DNA of 64,000 bases from Rheinheimera baltica DSM 14885 (GTDB lineage: Bacteria; Pseudomonadota; Gammaproteobacteria; Enterobacterales; Alteromonadaceae). Both the position numbers and the translations under genes were made by a program. Each line of letters starts with the position of its first letter. The first letter of the stretch is position 1. The DNA lies in contig NZ_AUDG01000003.1 of NCBI RefSeq assembly GCF_000425345.1, positions 62,001-126,000 of the forward strand. The letters are read 5' to 3'. The notes under the pieces are model-generated. The model searched no databases and was not told the origin of the DNA. It saw only the letters and a list, made by a program, of their open reading frames with translations. This document shows positions 19,939-29,531 of this stretch, piece after piece.

Positions 19939-22332
19939 ATGACCCATCACGCACACACTCTGGCCCTGACAGTTCAGCAACTCAGTCCACAATTGGACAG
20001 CAAACTGATTAAGCAAGCGCTGGAGGTAAAACAACTTATCCCGGCGTTTATAGGCCAGGACAGGGCAAAATCTGCACTGGCGTTCGCCATTGGTATGGAC
20101 ATGCCGGGTTACAACCTCTATGTAATGGGGGAGCCCGCACTAGGCCGTTTTACCCTGGTGCAAGATGTTCTGCAGCAAGCGGCCAGTGAAAAAGCTACAC
20201 CGGAAGAATGGTGTTATCTGAATAACTTTGATGATGAGCGTGTGCCCAACACGCTACGTTTGTTGCCAGGTGAAGGCAAGGTGCTGGTAAAGAAAATCGA
20301 GGGACTGATTGACGAGTTACTGGATACCTTTCCGGCGGCGTTTGACAACCCGGGTTATCAGCGTAAGAAAAAAGCCATAGCTCGCGCGTTTGACGACAAA
20401 TACGAACACGCCATTGAGTTGGTGGAGAAAAAAGCACTGGAAAAAGACGTTGTACTGTACGAAGACAACGGCGCAGTGAGCTTTTCTCCCATTATTGATG
20501 GTAAGCCGCTGGATGATCAGGAGTTTTCAAAAATAACTGACGAGCAACGTCAGTACTTTTATGGCTTAGTCAGCGAGCTGGAAACGATTTTAAACGAGCA
20601 GTTACTTGAGTTGCCGCAGTGGAAGCGTGAGCTGTCGGAAAGTTTGCGAACTTTGCGCAAAGACACTATAGAGCAAGCCATAAAGCCATTGTTAAAACAG
20701 CTGGAGCATGACTACGCGGCAGAGCTTGGCGTACAGCGTTATGTCCGCGAAATGCGCAGCCACCTGATAAAAGCGGTTCTGGAACTGTTACCGGACGAGT
20801 CAGAAGGTGAAAAGCAGGAAGAGGCTGACAATCGCGAAATTTTTATCGAAGAATTTGTCCCTAATGTGTTAGTTCATTATGAAAGCATGTCTGGTGCGCC
20901 CATCATTTTTGAACCTAACCCCAGCTATGGCAACTTGTTTGGCCGGGTGGAATACAATTCAGCAAGTGGTGCGTTATACACCAATTACCGGATGATACGC
21001 CCCGGTGCACTACACCGGGCCAATGGTGGTTATTTAATTCTGGATGCGGACAGGTTATTAACTCAGCCTGCACTTTGGGATGCGCTTAAGCTGGCACTGA
21101 AATCGGGTGAGCTGCTTATTGATACCTTGTCTGAACACTCGGTAACCAACTCTACCATTATTACCCCCAAAGCTATTCCGTTGAACGTAAAGGTGGTGTT
21201 GCTGGGATCACGTGATCTGTATTACCTGATCCAGGACGTAGATGATGAGTTTAACGAACTGTTTCGTGTGCTGGCAGATTTTGAACATTACCTGCCATAT
21301 ACACCGCAAACAGTGAGTTATATGGCAATGCAAATTAAAGAACAAATGCGCTTGCTTGATATTGAAGCGCTTAGCGCCCCTGGTTTAAAACAATTACTAC
21401 TATTTAGTTTTCGCCAGGCAGAGCATCAGCGTAAATTGTCAGCCCGTTTTGCTGATGTGCTCGAATTGGTGCGCGAAGCGTGTTATTACGCCGGACAGCA
21501 AAGTAGCTCTTTGTTGGGAGCCGAACATATTCAACAAGCATTAAAAGGCAAGCAGCATCGAACCGGTCGCATCAGCGAAGGGTTTCTGGAAGATATTCAG
21601 GAAGGCCAAATTTTAATTGATACCGAGGGTTTAGCCGTCGGTAAAATTAATGGCTTAACGGTACTGGAAATTGGTGATACGGCTTTTGGTACACCGGCGC
21701 ACATTAGCGCGACCGTATTTGCTGGCTCTAGCGGCGTTATTGATATAGAACGTGAAGTCGAATTGGGTAAAGCCATTCACTCCAAAGGGGTGTTGCTATT
21801 AACCGGTTATTTAGGCGCAAAATATGCGCGCGAGTTTCCTCTGACGTTGTCTGCCAATATTGCCATGGAGCAAAGCTATGGCCATATTGATGGCGATAGC
21901 GCGTCATTAGCCGAAGTGTGTGCATTAATTTCAGCCATTACCGATATTCCGATAAAGCAAAGCCTGGCGGTTACCGGTTCTATTAACCAACATGGGCAGG
22001 TACAAGCTATTGGCGGCGTTAACGAAAAAATTGAAGGCTATTTTCGCTTGTGCCAAAGCAGGGGGTTAACCGGTGAGCAAGGTGTTATTATCCCTGTAAG
22101 TAACCAATTGAATTTAGTGCTTAATGACGAGGTTATTAATGCCGTTAAGCTTAAAAAGTTTCATGTATACGCGGTAAAAACGGTCGATGAGGCATTAACC
22201 TTACTGACAGATGTGGATGCCGGTACGAAAAATAGCCGTGGTCAGTACCCGAAAAAATCTGTTAATGGTCGTGCGATGACGCGGCTAGCGCAGATTGCAG
22301 AAATTGTTAACGGCGCGGTAGAGGAAGAATAA
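19939..22332 (+). CDS. Lon-like AAA protease (AAA_32/LonB-LonC type)
   Basis: 797-residue cytoplasmic Lon-family protease without the long LAN domain of LonA. The N-terminal ATPase module has a weak Walker A at 64-72, GEPALGRFT, where canonical G-x4-GK[ST] has lost the Lys, and a Walker B-like GGYLILDADRLL. The C-terminal peptidase keeps Ser654 (DGDSASLAE) and Lys697 (GGVNEKIEGYF), 43 residues apart exactly as Ser679/Lys722 in E. coli Lon. So proteolysis is likely but ATP hydrolysis is doubtful. AAGG precedes the start. It stands alone, convergent with the next gene. Confidence 0.92.
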   Translation: MTHHAHTLALTVQQLSPQLDSKLIKQALEVKQLIPAFIGQDRAKSALAFAIGMDMPGYNLYVMGEPALGRFTLVQDVLQQAASEKATPEEWCYLNNFDDERVPNTLRLLPGEGKVLVKKIEGLIDELLDTFPAAFDNPGYQRKKKAIARAFDDKYEHAIELVEKKALEKDVVLYEDNGAVSFSPIIDGKPLDDQEFSKITDEQRQYFYGLVSELETILNEQLLELPQWKRELSESLRTLRKDTIEQAIKPLLKQLEHDYAAELGVQRYVREMRSHLIKAVLELLPDESEGEKQEEADNREIFIEEFVPNVLVHYESMSGAPIIFEPNPSYGNLFGRVEYNSASGALYTNYRMIRPGALHRANGGYLILDADRLLTQPALWDALKLALKSGELLIDTLSEHSVTNSTIITPKAIPLNVKVVLLGSRDLYYLIQDVDDEFNELFRVLADFEHYLPYTPQTVSYMAMQIKEQMRLLDIEALSAPGLKQLLLFSFRQAEHQRKLSARFADVLELVREACYYAGQQSSSLLGAEHIQQALKGKQHRTGRISEGFLEDIQEGQILIDTEGLAVGKINGLTVLEIGDTAFGTPAHISATVFAGSSGVIDIEREVELGKAIHSKGVLLLTGYLGAKYAREFPLTLSANIAMEQSYGHIDGDSASLAEVCALISAITDIPIKQSLAVTGSINQHGQVQAIGGVNEKIEGYFRLCQSRGLTGEQGVIIPVSNQLNLVLNDEVINAVKLKKFHVYAVKTVDEALTLLTDVDAGTKNSRGQYPKKSVNGRAMTRLAQIAEIVNGAVEEE

Positions 22333-22371
22333 CGATCTCACATCGTTATGTGGCTTTTGGTTAAGTTGCAA

Positions 22372-22950
22372 CTAAAGCGCTGAAAAGGCCGGGTGATATA
22401 CAACCTGGCCGTTTATTTTATGCAGAGCCTGCGGTTGTAACGGTAGCAACATAAAGGTGTTGTCGGGCACTTGCCATGTACTGCTTATATTAAACGTGCT
22501 GGCAGGAACAAAACCAAACCGGGGATAGTAAGCCGGATGTCCTAATACGACGACAGCGGCAATACCTTGCTGGCGACATAATTCTAAACCCGCCCTTACC
22601 AAGGCTGAGCCAATGCCTTGTTGCTGCAACACACTACTTACCGCCATCGGGGCTAATGCCATTAGTTTTGTGTTTGTTTCGTTATCTAAGGTGGCAGGTG
22701 AAAACAAAATATGACCAATAACACGGCCATGTTGCTCAGCTACCAGCGAAATACATTCTGCACACTGCTGGCGCAAGGTGTTGATTAATTGTACTTCGGT
22801 ATCGTTATTAAATGCCGCCTGCGTAAGACTGGCAATAGCCTTAATATCAGCAGGGGTTTCAAAGCGCACTGTGGTGTCATAACCCAATGCATGCCAGGTA
22901 CTGTTGCGGCGGCGCTGCAACGTGCGGCTGATGTTGTGTAGTAAGGTCAT
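22372..22950 (-). CDS. GNAT family N-acetyltransferase
   Basis: 192-residue cytoplasmic acetyltransferase using acetyl-CoA. After about 28 non-family residues the GNAT fold begins (VRFETPADIKAIASLTQAAF). It contains the acetyl-CoA loop in VSSVLQQQGIGSALVRAGLELCRQQG and the PAYYPRFGFVPAS block found in YhbS-like members. Substrate not identifiable. A later start near VRFETPADI is possible, but no better ribosome site was found. It lies convergent to the Lon-like gene and 80 bases before the lnt end. Confidence 0.88.
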   Translation of the reverse strand: MTLLHNISRTLQRRRNSTWHALGYDTTVRFETPADIKAIASLTQAAFNNDTEVQLINTLRQQCAECISLVAEQHGRVIGHILFSPATLDNETNTKLMALAPMAVSSVLQQQGIGSALVRAGLELCRQQGIAAVVVLGHPAYYPRFGFVPASTFNISSTWQVPDNTFMLLPLQPQALHKINGQVVYHPAFSAL

Positions 22951-23030
22951 TACTGTCGTCAGCTAAGCAAAGCGTACTGTTAGTTTACCCGACTGAGCTA
23001 TAGGGACAAGTTAAAAGTTAACAATTAATC

Positions 23031-24587
23031 TTATTTGCGTGCGACATAATGTCGGTAGGTTCGTTGCAAAAGCAGCGGTAATAATATCAGACTGCACAGC
23101 AACCACAGCGGGTAGTTACCTGCTCGGGAATATAGTGTGTTGCCATGGGTTAAACGTAGCGTATCTTTTAGTACGGTTTCGCTAAATTGGGCAGCGCGGG
23201 CGCTTATGTTGCCACTGGCATCAATTGTTGCGGTAATGCCGTTATTAGTTGCTCGGATCATTGGCCGGCCAAACTCGATGGCGCGCATTTGCGCAATCTG
23301 CAAATGTTGATGTGGCCCTATACTGTCGCCAAACCAGCCGTCATTACTGACGGTGAGTAATACTTGTGTGTCAGGAGTCATGTTGGCTGCTATTTGCGTT
23401 GGAAACGCAATTTCAAAGCAAATAGCAGGCAGTATATGATAACCATTGGCGACTAAATTTGGCTGAACATAGCCGCCACGGGTGAATGAGCTCATTGGCA
23501 GATCAAAGATAGGCGCTAAGTTTCGTAACCAATTTTCAAAGGGAACAAATTCGCCAATCGGTAGTAATTGATGTTTGCTATAGCGGTTAGCATGGCCATA
23601 AAAATAGTCGCCGTCGGTAGAGTCGGCGTTACGTTTTCCCAGCACGATTAAATTATTCCAGGCTTCACGGCTTTTAACGTTGTAATCCAAAATGCCACTG
23701 ATCACTGCGGTATCCGCATACAACGCTGCCCGGTTCAGGTTGTCGAGGTAATCCTGTGCCAAGGGTTCCATTTTGGGAATTGCCGCTTCCGGCCAGATAA
23801 CCAGGTCAGTATTAAAGTGCGGCCGGGTAAGATCCATATATTTCATCATGGTTGGCCATTCTTGCTCCGGTGCCCAGCGCAATTCTTGTTTGATATTGCC
23901 TTGTACCAGCAGTACGGACAGCGAGTTATCACTGTACTGCCAGCCTTTAACCTGGTTTAAAAAAGGACTAATGGCAAAAACAGCACCCGCAATAAGTAGG
24001 TAACTATAACGGCTAATTGCGGCTTGCGGCCGACAAATTTGTGCCAGTGCGGCTGCGGCAAAAACTAATAAAAAGCTGATACCGGTTTCACCGATGAGGG
24101 GGGCAAAATCTTTCAGGCCAGCTGAAGTTTGGCTGTAGCCCAAAGATAACCATGGAAACCCCGTCAAAACAACGCTGCGTAACCATTCTGCTAACGTCCA
24201 GCTGGCCGCGAATACCAGGGGCATCACAACCGGCAAACGCAGTTTATGGTTTAGCCAACTGGCTAACGCCGGGAAGATGGCCAGATAGGCTACCAACAGC
24301 GCCATTAACCCTAAGCTGCCCGCTAACGGTAAGCCACCAAACTGATCAATGCTAATGTGTACCCAGCTAATGCCCACACCAAACCAGCCTAAGCCAAAGC
24401 TAAAACCCAGTAGCATAGCTTGCTTAGCAGTATTCGCGCGCTGTAGCAGAAACACCAGCAACGCCAGCGTTACCAGCGGTAGCCACCATAGCGTGTAGGG
24501 CGCGAAAGCCAGCGTGGTTACCCCACCGGCTAGTATTAGCAGCAGGTGAGGAATAACCGCGTGTAGTTTAGAAACGACAGCAGGCAA
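23031..24587 (-). CDS. lnt: Apolipoprotein N-acyltransferase Lnt
   Basis: Adds the third acyl chain to the N-terminal cysteine of lipoproteins in the inner membrane. The 518-residue protein has about seven membrane segments and a periplasmic nitrilase domain. The catalytic triad is visible: Glu267 (WPEAA), Lys338 (RYSKHQLLPIGEF) and Cys390 (PAICFEIAF), matching E. coli Glu267/Lys335/Cys387. It follows corC by 5 bases and ends the miaB-ybeZ-ybeY-corC-lnt run. Several lipoproteins in this window (RlpA, LptE, the phytase) would be its substrates. Confidence 0.97.
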   Translation of the reverse strand: MPAVVSKLHAVIPHLLLILAGGVTTLAFAPYTLWWLPLVTLALLVFLLQRANTAKQAMLLGFSFGLGWFGVGISWVHISIDQFGGLPLAGSLGLMALLVAYLAIFPALASWLNHKLRLPVVMPLVFAASWTLAEWLRSVVLTGFPWLSLGYSQTSAGLKDFAPLIGETGISFLLVFAAAALAQICRPQAAISRYSYLLIAGAVFAISPFLNQVKGWQYSDNSLSVLLVQGNIKQELRWAPEQEWPTMMKYMDLTRPHFNTDLVIWPEAAIPKMEPLAQDYLDNLNRAALYADTAVISGILDYNVKSREAWNNLIVLGKRNADSTDGDYFYGHANRYSKHQLLPIGEFVPFENWLRNLAPIFDLPMSSFTRGGYVQPNLVANGYHILPAICFEIAFPTQIAANMTPDTQVLLTVSNDGWFGDSIGPHQHLQIAQMRAIEFGRPMIRATNNGITATIDASGNISARAAQFSETVLKDTLRLTHGNTLYSRAGNYPLWLLCSLILLPLLLQRTYRHYVARK

Positions 24588-24592
24588 AATGG

Positions 24593-25465
24593 CTAGTTTT
24601 CCTCAGGGGGTACGGGCTCTTTTGCACGTATTACTTGTAACTGCACTAAGCGGCGGCTATTGGCTTTGCTTACTTTGAAGGTTAAGCCTTCAAGCTCAAT
24701 GCTTTCGCCTTTAGTTGGCATATGGCCGAAAGCATGCAGCACAATACCGCCAATGGTATCTGCGTCTTCTTCGTCAAAACGGGTGTTAAATGATTCGTTA
24801 AACTCGTCCAGTGGCGTTAACGCACTTACCTGAAACACTCGGGACGCCATTTTCTTAATATCGTTTTCTTCTTCATCGTCGTGCTCGTCTTCAATTTCGC
24901 CGACAATTTGCTCCAGAATATCTTCGATGGTTACCAGCCCTGATACACCACCATACTCATCTACAACCACCGCCATATGGTAACGTTTTTGCCGGAACTC
25001 TTTTAGGAGTGCATCAACCCGTTTGCTTTCTGGAATAATAACCGCAGGGCGCAATAAATCGCGCAGGTGCCAGTCTGTCACATTGGGGTCTAGCGCATAT
25101 TGCAGCAGGTCTTTTACCAGCAAAATACCTTCAATATGATCTTTATCTTCATTGACGACCGGGTAACGGCTGTGGTTATTTTCCATCAGAATGGGCAGCA
25201 TGGTGGCAACGTTATCGTCAATATCGATAGTGGCCATCTGTGAGCGAGGTACCATAATGTCACGTGCGCGCATATTGGATACGTCCAGTACACCATGCAA
25301 CATGCTCTTGGTATCGGCATCAATCAGGCTGCGTACTTCTGCCTCGCTGATGATGTCTTGTAAGTCTGAAATATCTTGTGGTTCTGCATTAAAGATACTG
25401 GCGATCCGATCTAACCAGGTTTTACCGGCAGAACCGCGACTAGAGTGTGGATTGTCGTCACTCAT
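24593..25465 (-). CDS. corC: CorC/YbeX magnesium-cobalt efflux-associated protein
   Basis: 290-residue cytoplasmic protein with two CBS domains (about 65-195; it contains ARDIMVPRSQMATID and the VVDEYGGVSGLVTIEDILEQIVGEIEDE block) and a C-terminal CorC_HlyC domain from about 205. In E. coli it is linked to Mg/Co efflux and to ribosome maturation. It has no membrane domain of its own, unlike CorB/CNNM relatives. It lies between ybeY (33 bases upstream) and lnt, as in other gammaproteobacteria. Confidence 0.95.
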   Translation of the reverse strand: MSDDNPHSSRGSAGKTWLDRIASIFNAEPQDISDLQDIISEAEVRSLIDADTKSMLHGVLDVSNMRARDIMVPRSQMATIDIDDNVATMLPILMENNHSRYPVVNEDKDHIEGILLVKDLLQYALDPNVTDWHLRDLLRPAVIIPESKRVDALLKEFRQKRYHMAVVVDEYGGVSGLVTIEDILEQIVGEIEDEHDDEEENDIKKMASRVFQVSALTPLDEFNESFNTRFDEEDADTIGGIVLHAFGHMPTKGESIELEGLTFKVSKANSRRLVQLQVIRAKEPVPPEEN

Positions 25466-25498
25466 AGGTGAACTATTACTCCAAAAAACGAAAAAAAC

Positions 25499-25960
25499 CT
25501 ACTCGTCATCCAACAAATAGGGGTTAGTAATGCCAAGTTGCTGCAATATGGTAACTTCTTCAGCTTCCATTTGTTCAGCATCGTCGTCATTTATATGGTC
25601 AAAACCCAACAAATGCAAGCATCCGTGTATCACCATATGGGCCCAATGCGCGTTCAGGCTTTTACCTTGCTCTGTCGCTTCTTGCATTACCACTGGAGCA
25701 CAAATAACTAAATCACCCAGCAACGGTAGTTCAATACCGGGTGGACACTGAAAGGGGAAACTTAATACATTGGTGGGCTTATCTTTACCACGATAGCCCA
25801 GATTAAGCTGTTGGCTTTCACTATTATCAACAATACGTATGGTGACTTCGGCTTCTGTCTGAAACGGCAGTATGGCTGCTTCTAACCATAGCTGAAACTG
25901 GGTTTCTGCCGGTATATTGTCTATTGTGCAGGCCAGTTGCAAATCTAAAGTAATGGCCAT
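25499..25960 (-). CDS. ybeY: Endoribonuclease YbeY
   Basis: Metal-dependent single-strand RNase needed for 16S rRNA 3' maturation and ribosome quality control. The 153-residue product has the zinc signature [11 protein letters not shown] (three His) near the C-terminus and the upstream [14 protein letters not shown] motif typical of the family. The ATG at 25960 abuts the phoH-like stop, so the pair is translationally coupled. Length is that of E. coli YbeY (155). Confidence 0.97.
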   Translation of the reverse strand: MAITLDLQLACTIDNIPAETQFQLWLEAAILPFQTEAEVTIRIVDNSESQQLNLGYRGKDKPTNVLSFPFQCPPGIELPLLGDLVICAPVVMQEATEQGKSLNAHWAHMVIHGCLHLLGFDHINDDDAEQMEAEEVTILQQLGITNPYLLDDE

Positions 25961-26961
25961 TAGTCACCTTTGCCAATAGCACTTGCTGCCAGTTTGGCGG
26001 CTTCATGTGCCTCGTAAGCCATAACAATACGTTGAACGATGGGATGGCGTACCACATCTTTGGCGGTAAAGTGATTAAAACTAATTTCTGTAACCTCGCT
26101 TAGCACATCTATAGCGTGTTTTAACCCTGAGTACTGACCGCGAGGTAAGTCGACCTGGGTAATATCGCCGGTAATTACCGCTTTAGAACTAAAGCCAATA
26201 CGGGTTAAGAACATTTTCATTTGTTCTACTGTAGTGTTTTGGCTTTCATCCAAAATAATAAAGGCATCATTCAATGTGCGGCCGCGCATATAGGCCAGCG
26301 GTGCAATTTCAATAATACCGCGTTCTAAATACTTTTCGACCTTTTCAAAACCAAGCATCTCGAACAAAGCGTCATAAAGTGGCCTTAAATAAGGGTCAAC
26401 TTTTTGCGCTAAATCGCCAGGTAAAAAACCCAACTTTTCACCGGCTTCTACCGCCGGGCGGGTTAAAATAATGCGCCGCACTAAGTTGCGCTCCAGGGCG
26501 TCAACCGCACACGCCACTGCTAAGTATGTTTTGCCGGTACCCGCTGGGCCTATGCCAAAACAGACATCATGTTTAAGCACATTACCGACATAGGCCGCCT
26601 GGTTTGGGTTGCGTGGTTTAATCAGCCCCTTTTTTGTTTTCAGGCTGAAATCACGGTTATCACTGTCTTGTTGATACTGAATGTCATAGTTTTGGCTAAT
26701 CAATAAATGCACCTGTTCGGGGGTTAATTCAGCCGTAACCGCTGCCGTTGCGTCATACAGTTGCTGAACCACATCTAGTGCAGCGGCCACATTGTCTTCA
26801 GGTCCAGAGATTTTTAACTGATTGTCGCGATGATTGATATCGACCAGTAAACGGCGTTCAATATGTTTCAGGTTATCGTCAAATGGGCCACATAACTGGG
26901 TTAGACGCCGGCTATCGGCTTCTTCAAGTATTAACTCTGCGGTGAATAAAGGTGTGCTCAA
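25960..26961 (-). CDS. ybeZ: PhoH-like ATPase YbeZ
   Basis: 333-residue cytoplasmic P-loop ATPase, with Walker A GPAGTGKT at 138-145, a Walker B-type FIILDESQN and a leading KH-like region. The family is a putative RNA helicase partner of YbeY. It lies between miaB and ybeY in conserved order. A hairpin with a short T-run lies in the 46-base gap after miaB and may reduce read-through from there. Confidence 0.95.
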   Translation of the reverse strand: MSTPLFTAELILEEADSRRLTQLCGPFDDNLKHIERRLLVDINHRDNQLKISGPEDNVAAALDVVQQLYDATAAVTAELTPEQVHLLISQNYDIQYQQDSDNRDFSLKTKKGLIKPRNPNQAAYVGNVLKHDVCFGIGPAGTGKTYLAVACAVDALERNLVRRIILTRPAVEAGEKLGFLPGDLAQKVDPYLRPLYDALFEMLGFEKVEKYLERGIIEIAPLAYMRGRTLNDAFIILDESQNTTVEQMKMFLTRIGFSSKAVITGDITQVDLPRGQYSGLKHAIDVLSEVTEISFNHFTAKDVVRHPIVQRIVMAYEAHEAAKLAASAIGKGD

Positions 26962-26982
26962 ATGCCTGCCTCAATGCAAAAG

Positions 26983-27000
26983 GGGGGCAATAATGCCCCC
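26983..27000 (-). terminator. Terminator or attenuator after miaB
   Basis: GGGGGCA / TGCCCCC, a 7-base stem with a 4-base loop, is followed on the minus strand by C and four T. It lies just after the miaB stop and before ybeZ. The T-run is short, so partial read-through into ybeZ is likely. Confidence 0.65.
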
Positions 27001-27007
27001 GAATAAG

Positions 27008-28441
27008 TTAAGGTGTAAAGGTTGCAACACCCATGCTGTCAACAGATGGTTCAGCTTTTTGCCGGGCAAGAATTTGCTGCGGAGCAACTTCCCGACGTAA
27101 GCCCATTTCCTTTTCTGTTCTAAGCAGGTCGCCGCGCAGTGAATTACTAAATACATCGGTAATTTTTACATCGACAAACTGGCCTATCATCTCAGGCGTG
27201 CCTTCAAAGTTAACAACGCGGTTATTTTCAGTGCGGCCGGTGAGTTCCATAATGTTTTTCTTGGATGGGCCTTCAACTAAAATACGCTGCTCGCTGCCTA
27301 ACATGCCGCGCGCAATACGTAGGGCTTGCTGGTTAATACGATCTTGCAGGATATATAAGCGCTGTTTTTTTGCGTCTTCGCTAACATCGTCTGGTAAATC
27401 AGCAGCCGGGGTACCCGGGCGCGCGCTGTAAATAAAACTAAAGCTCATGTCAAAGTCGATGGCTTGAATCAGATCCATTGTGGCTTGGAAATCAACATCG
27501 TCTTCTCCCGGGAAGCCAATGATAAAATCAGACGACATGCTTAAGTTTGGCCGGATACGCTTTAGCTTGCGAATTTGAGCCTTGTATTCCAACGCCGTGT
27601 GTCCACGTTTCATCAGGTTAAGAATTCGGTCAGAGCCTGATTGTACCGGTAAATGCAAGTGATCAACCAACTCCGGCACATCACGGTACACTTCGATGAT
27701 ATCGTCGGTAAATTCAACAGGATGTGACGTGGTATAACGAATGCGGTCTATGCCATCAATAGAGGCAACCAAACGCAATAGCTCTGAAAAATGGCACAAG
27801 GTACCGTCAAATTTGTCACCACGATAGGCGTTAACGTTTTGGCCTAATAAGTTAACTTCGCGTACGCCTTGTTCTGCCAGCTGAGCAATTTCAAATAATA
27901 CATCATCCAGCGGTCGGCTAACTTCTTCACCACGCGTATAGGGCACCACACAGAAGGTGCAGTATTTGGAACAGCCTTCCATAATAGACACAAAAGCGCT
28001 TGGACCATCTGCTTTAGGCTCTGGCAAGCGGTCGAACTTTTCGATTTCTGGAAAAGAAACATCAACAACGGGTGACTTTGAGCCTTTTACGGCATTAATC
28101 ATTTCAGGCAAACGATGCAGCGTTTGTGGGCCAAATACGATATCGACATAAGGTGCTCGCTCACGTATCGCTTTACCTTCTTGCGATGCGACACAGCCGC
28201 CCACGCCAATAACCAGCTCAGGGTTCTTCTCTTTCAGCGGACGCCAGCGGCCTAATTGATGGAATACCTTCTCCTGTGCTTTCTCACGAATAGAACAGGT
28301 ATTTAGCAAAATAACATCTGCTTCTTCTGCGTCTTCAGTCAGTGTATAGCCATGAGTAGCATCCAAAAGGTCTGCCATTTTAGATGAATCGTATTCGTTC
28401 ATCTGGCAGCCCCAGGTTTTAATGTGCAGCTTTTTGCCCAT
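27008..28441 (-). CDS. miaB: tRNA-2-methylthio-N6-dimethylallyladenosine synthase MiaB
   Basis: Radical-SAM methylthiotransferase that converts i6A37 to ms2i6A37 in tRNA. The 477-residue protein has the N-terminal cluster cysteines (first at 12 in [10 protein letters not shown], then NTCSIREKA and GGCVASQEG), the radical-SAM CxxxCxxC in CSKYCTFC and a C-terminal TRAM domain. Length matches E. coli (474). It heads the leftward miaB-ybeZ-ybeY-corC-lnt run. Confidence 0.98.
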   Translation of the reverse strand: MGKKLHIKTWGCQMNEYDSSKMADLLDATHGYTLTEDAEEADVILLNTCSIREKAQEKVFHQLGRWRPLKEKNPELVIGVGGCVASQEGKAIRERAPYVDIVFGPQTLHRLPEMINAVKGSKSPVVDVSFPEIEKFDRLPEPKADGPSAFVSIMEGCSKYCTFCVVPYTRGEEVSRPLDDVLFEIAQLAEQGVREVNLLGQNVNAYRGDKFDGTLCHFSELLRLVASIDGIDRIRYTTSHPVEFTDDIIEVYRDVPELVDHLHLPVQSGSDRILNLMKRGHTALEYKAQIRKLKRIRPNLSMSSDFIIGFPGEDDVDFQATMDLIQAIDFDMSFSFIYSARPGTPAADLPDDVSEDAKKQRLYILQDRINQQALRIARGMLGSEQRILVEGPSKKNIMELTGRTENNRVVNFEGTPEMIGQFVDVKITDVFSNSLRGDLLRTEKEMGLRREVAPQQILARQKAEPSVDSMGVATFTP

Positions 28442-28565
28442 TGCGCGTTGTTACCTGTATTGTCACTTGGAAAAAAGGAGCGTATTTTATCCTGTTAAGG
28501 CTTGTGTTGCCAGCATTGGCTGAAAATGGCTTTTCAGCACTGCAACGACCCTGTTCGTCGAATTA

Positions 28566-29444
28566 TTACAGCAGTCTCTGGCGGGTTGTAATATAGCCAG
28601 CATAAAAAATAACCAGTACGCCGCCAAACCAGGCTAACGTGACAGGTTCCAGCCAAAACAGGTAGCCAAACAGGCCGGCAAAAATAACACTGCTGTATGT
28701 CCACATACCTATATCACTGGCGGGTGCCAGAGCATAAGCGCGTGTCATCGCCAGTTGACCTATTGCCGCTAAAATACCCATACCAACAAAAGCTAACCAG
28801 ACTGAGCCATTCAACGGCTGCCAATAAAAAGGCACTGGAATAGCTGATAAGACAGCGGTTAACAGCGAAAAATAAAATACAATTCGTACTGCAGGTTCAG
28901 TATCTGACATATAGCGAATCGTGGTTTTGGTAATGGCAACCAACGCAGCCGATAAAAGCCCCACTAATAAGATGGCATCGGTATTGCCAAAATTAACCGG
29001 TAACGCCAGCATAACACCAACAAAACCTAGTAAAATGCCAAATAAGGTTAATCGACTAGGGCGCTCTTTTAACCAAAATCGTGCAATAATCGGTACAATA
29101 AACGGTGATAGCAGTAATACCAGCATACCTTGCGCAAGCGGTAATCGCGCCAGCACATAGAAAAAGCAATACATAGAGATAATACCGGTTAAAGCACGGC
29201 TTAAATGCAGGTACCAGCGTTTGGTTTTAAGTAAACTAAAACCGTGTTGATATAAGAAAGGCAGCATTAACAACAAGGCAAAAAAGTTGCGGAAAAACAC
29301 CACCTGAACTTCAGATGCTGTGCTGCTGGTAAACTTTACAATGGCACCGATACCCGCAAAGCAAGCTTCAGCAAGCAATAAAAGTAGAGCACCTTGCACT
29401 AACGGCGATAGCATAGATATCCAGCAGGCGTTGTTTGGCGCCAA
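28566..29444 (-). CDS. DMT superfamily (EamA) transporter
   Basis: 292-residue inner-membrane protein with ten predicted membrane segments arranged as two EamA repeats (about 10-140 and 150-285). These proteins export amino acids, nucleobases or other metabolites; the substrate is not predictable. The first 14 residues look loosely attached, so translation might begin at the internal Met of MLSPLVQGALL. It is monocistronic by appearance, between the large sensor gene and miaB. Confidence 0.87.
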   Translation of the reverse strand: MAPNNACWISMLSPLVQGALLLLLAEACFAGIGAIVKFTSSTASEVQVVFFRNFFALLLMLPFLYQHGFSLLKTKRWYLHLSRALTGIISMYCFFYVLARLPLAQGMLVLLLSPFIVPIIARFWLKERPSRLTLFGILLGFVGVMLALPVNFGNTDAILLVGLLSAALVAITKTTIRYMSDTEPAVRIVFYFSLLTAVLSAIPVPFYWQPLNGSVWLAFVGMGILAAIGQLAMTRAYALAPASDIGMWTYSSVIFAGLFGYLFWLEPVTLAWFGGVLVIFYAGYITTRQRLL

Positions 29445-29531
29445 GTATAACGTATAACAGAGCCCAAACAGATAACAGACCGGTGACGTTTGTGAATTAC
29501 CTCGTAAGGTCAGCCATTTGCCGCAGCCATA

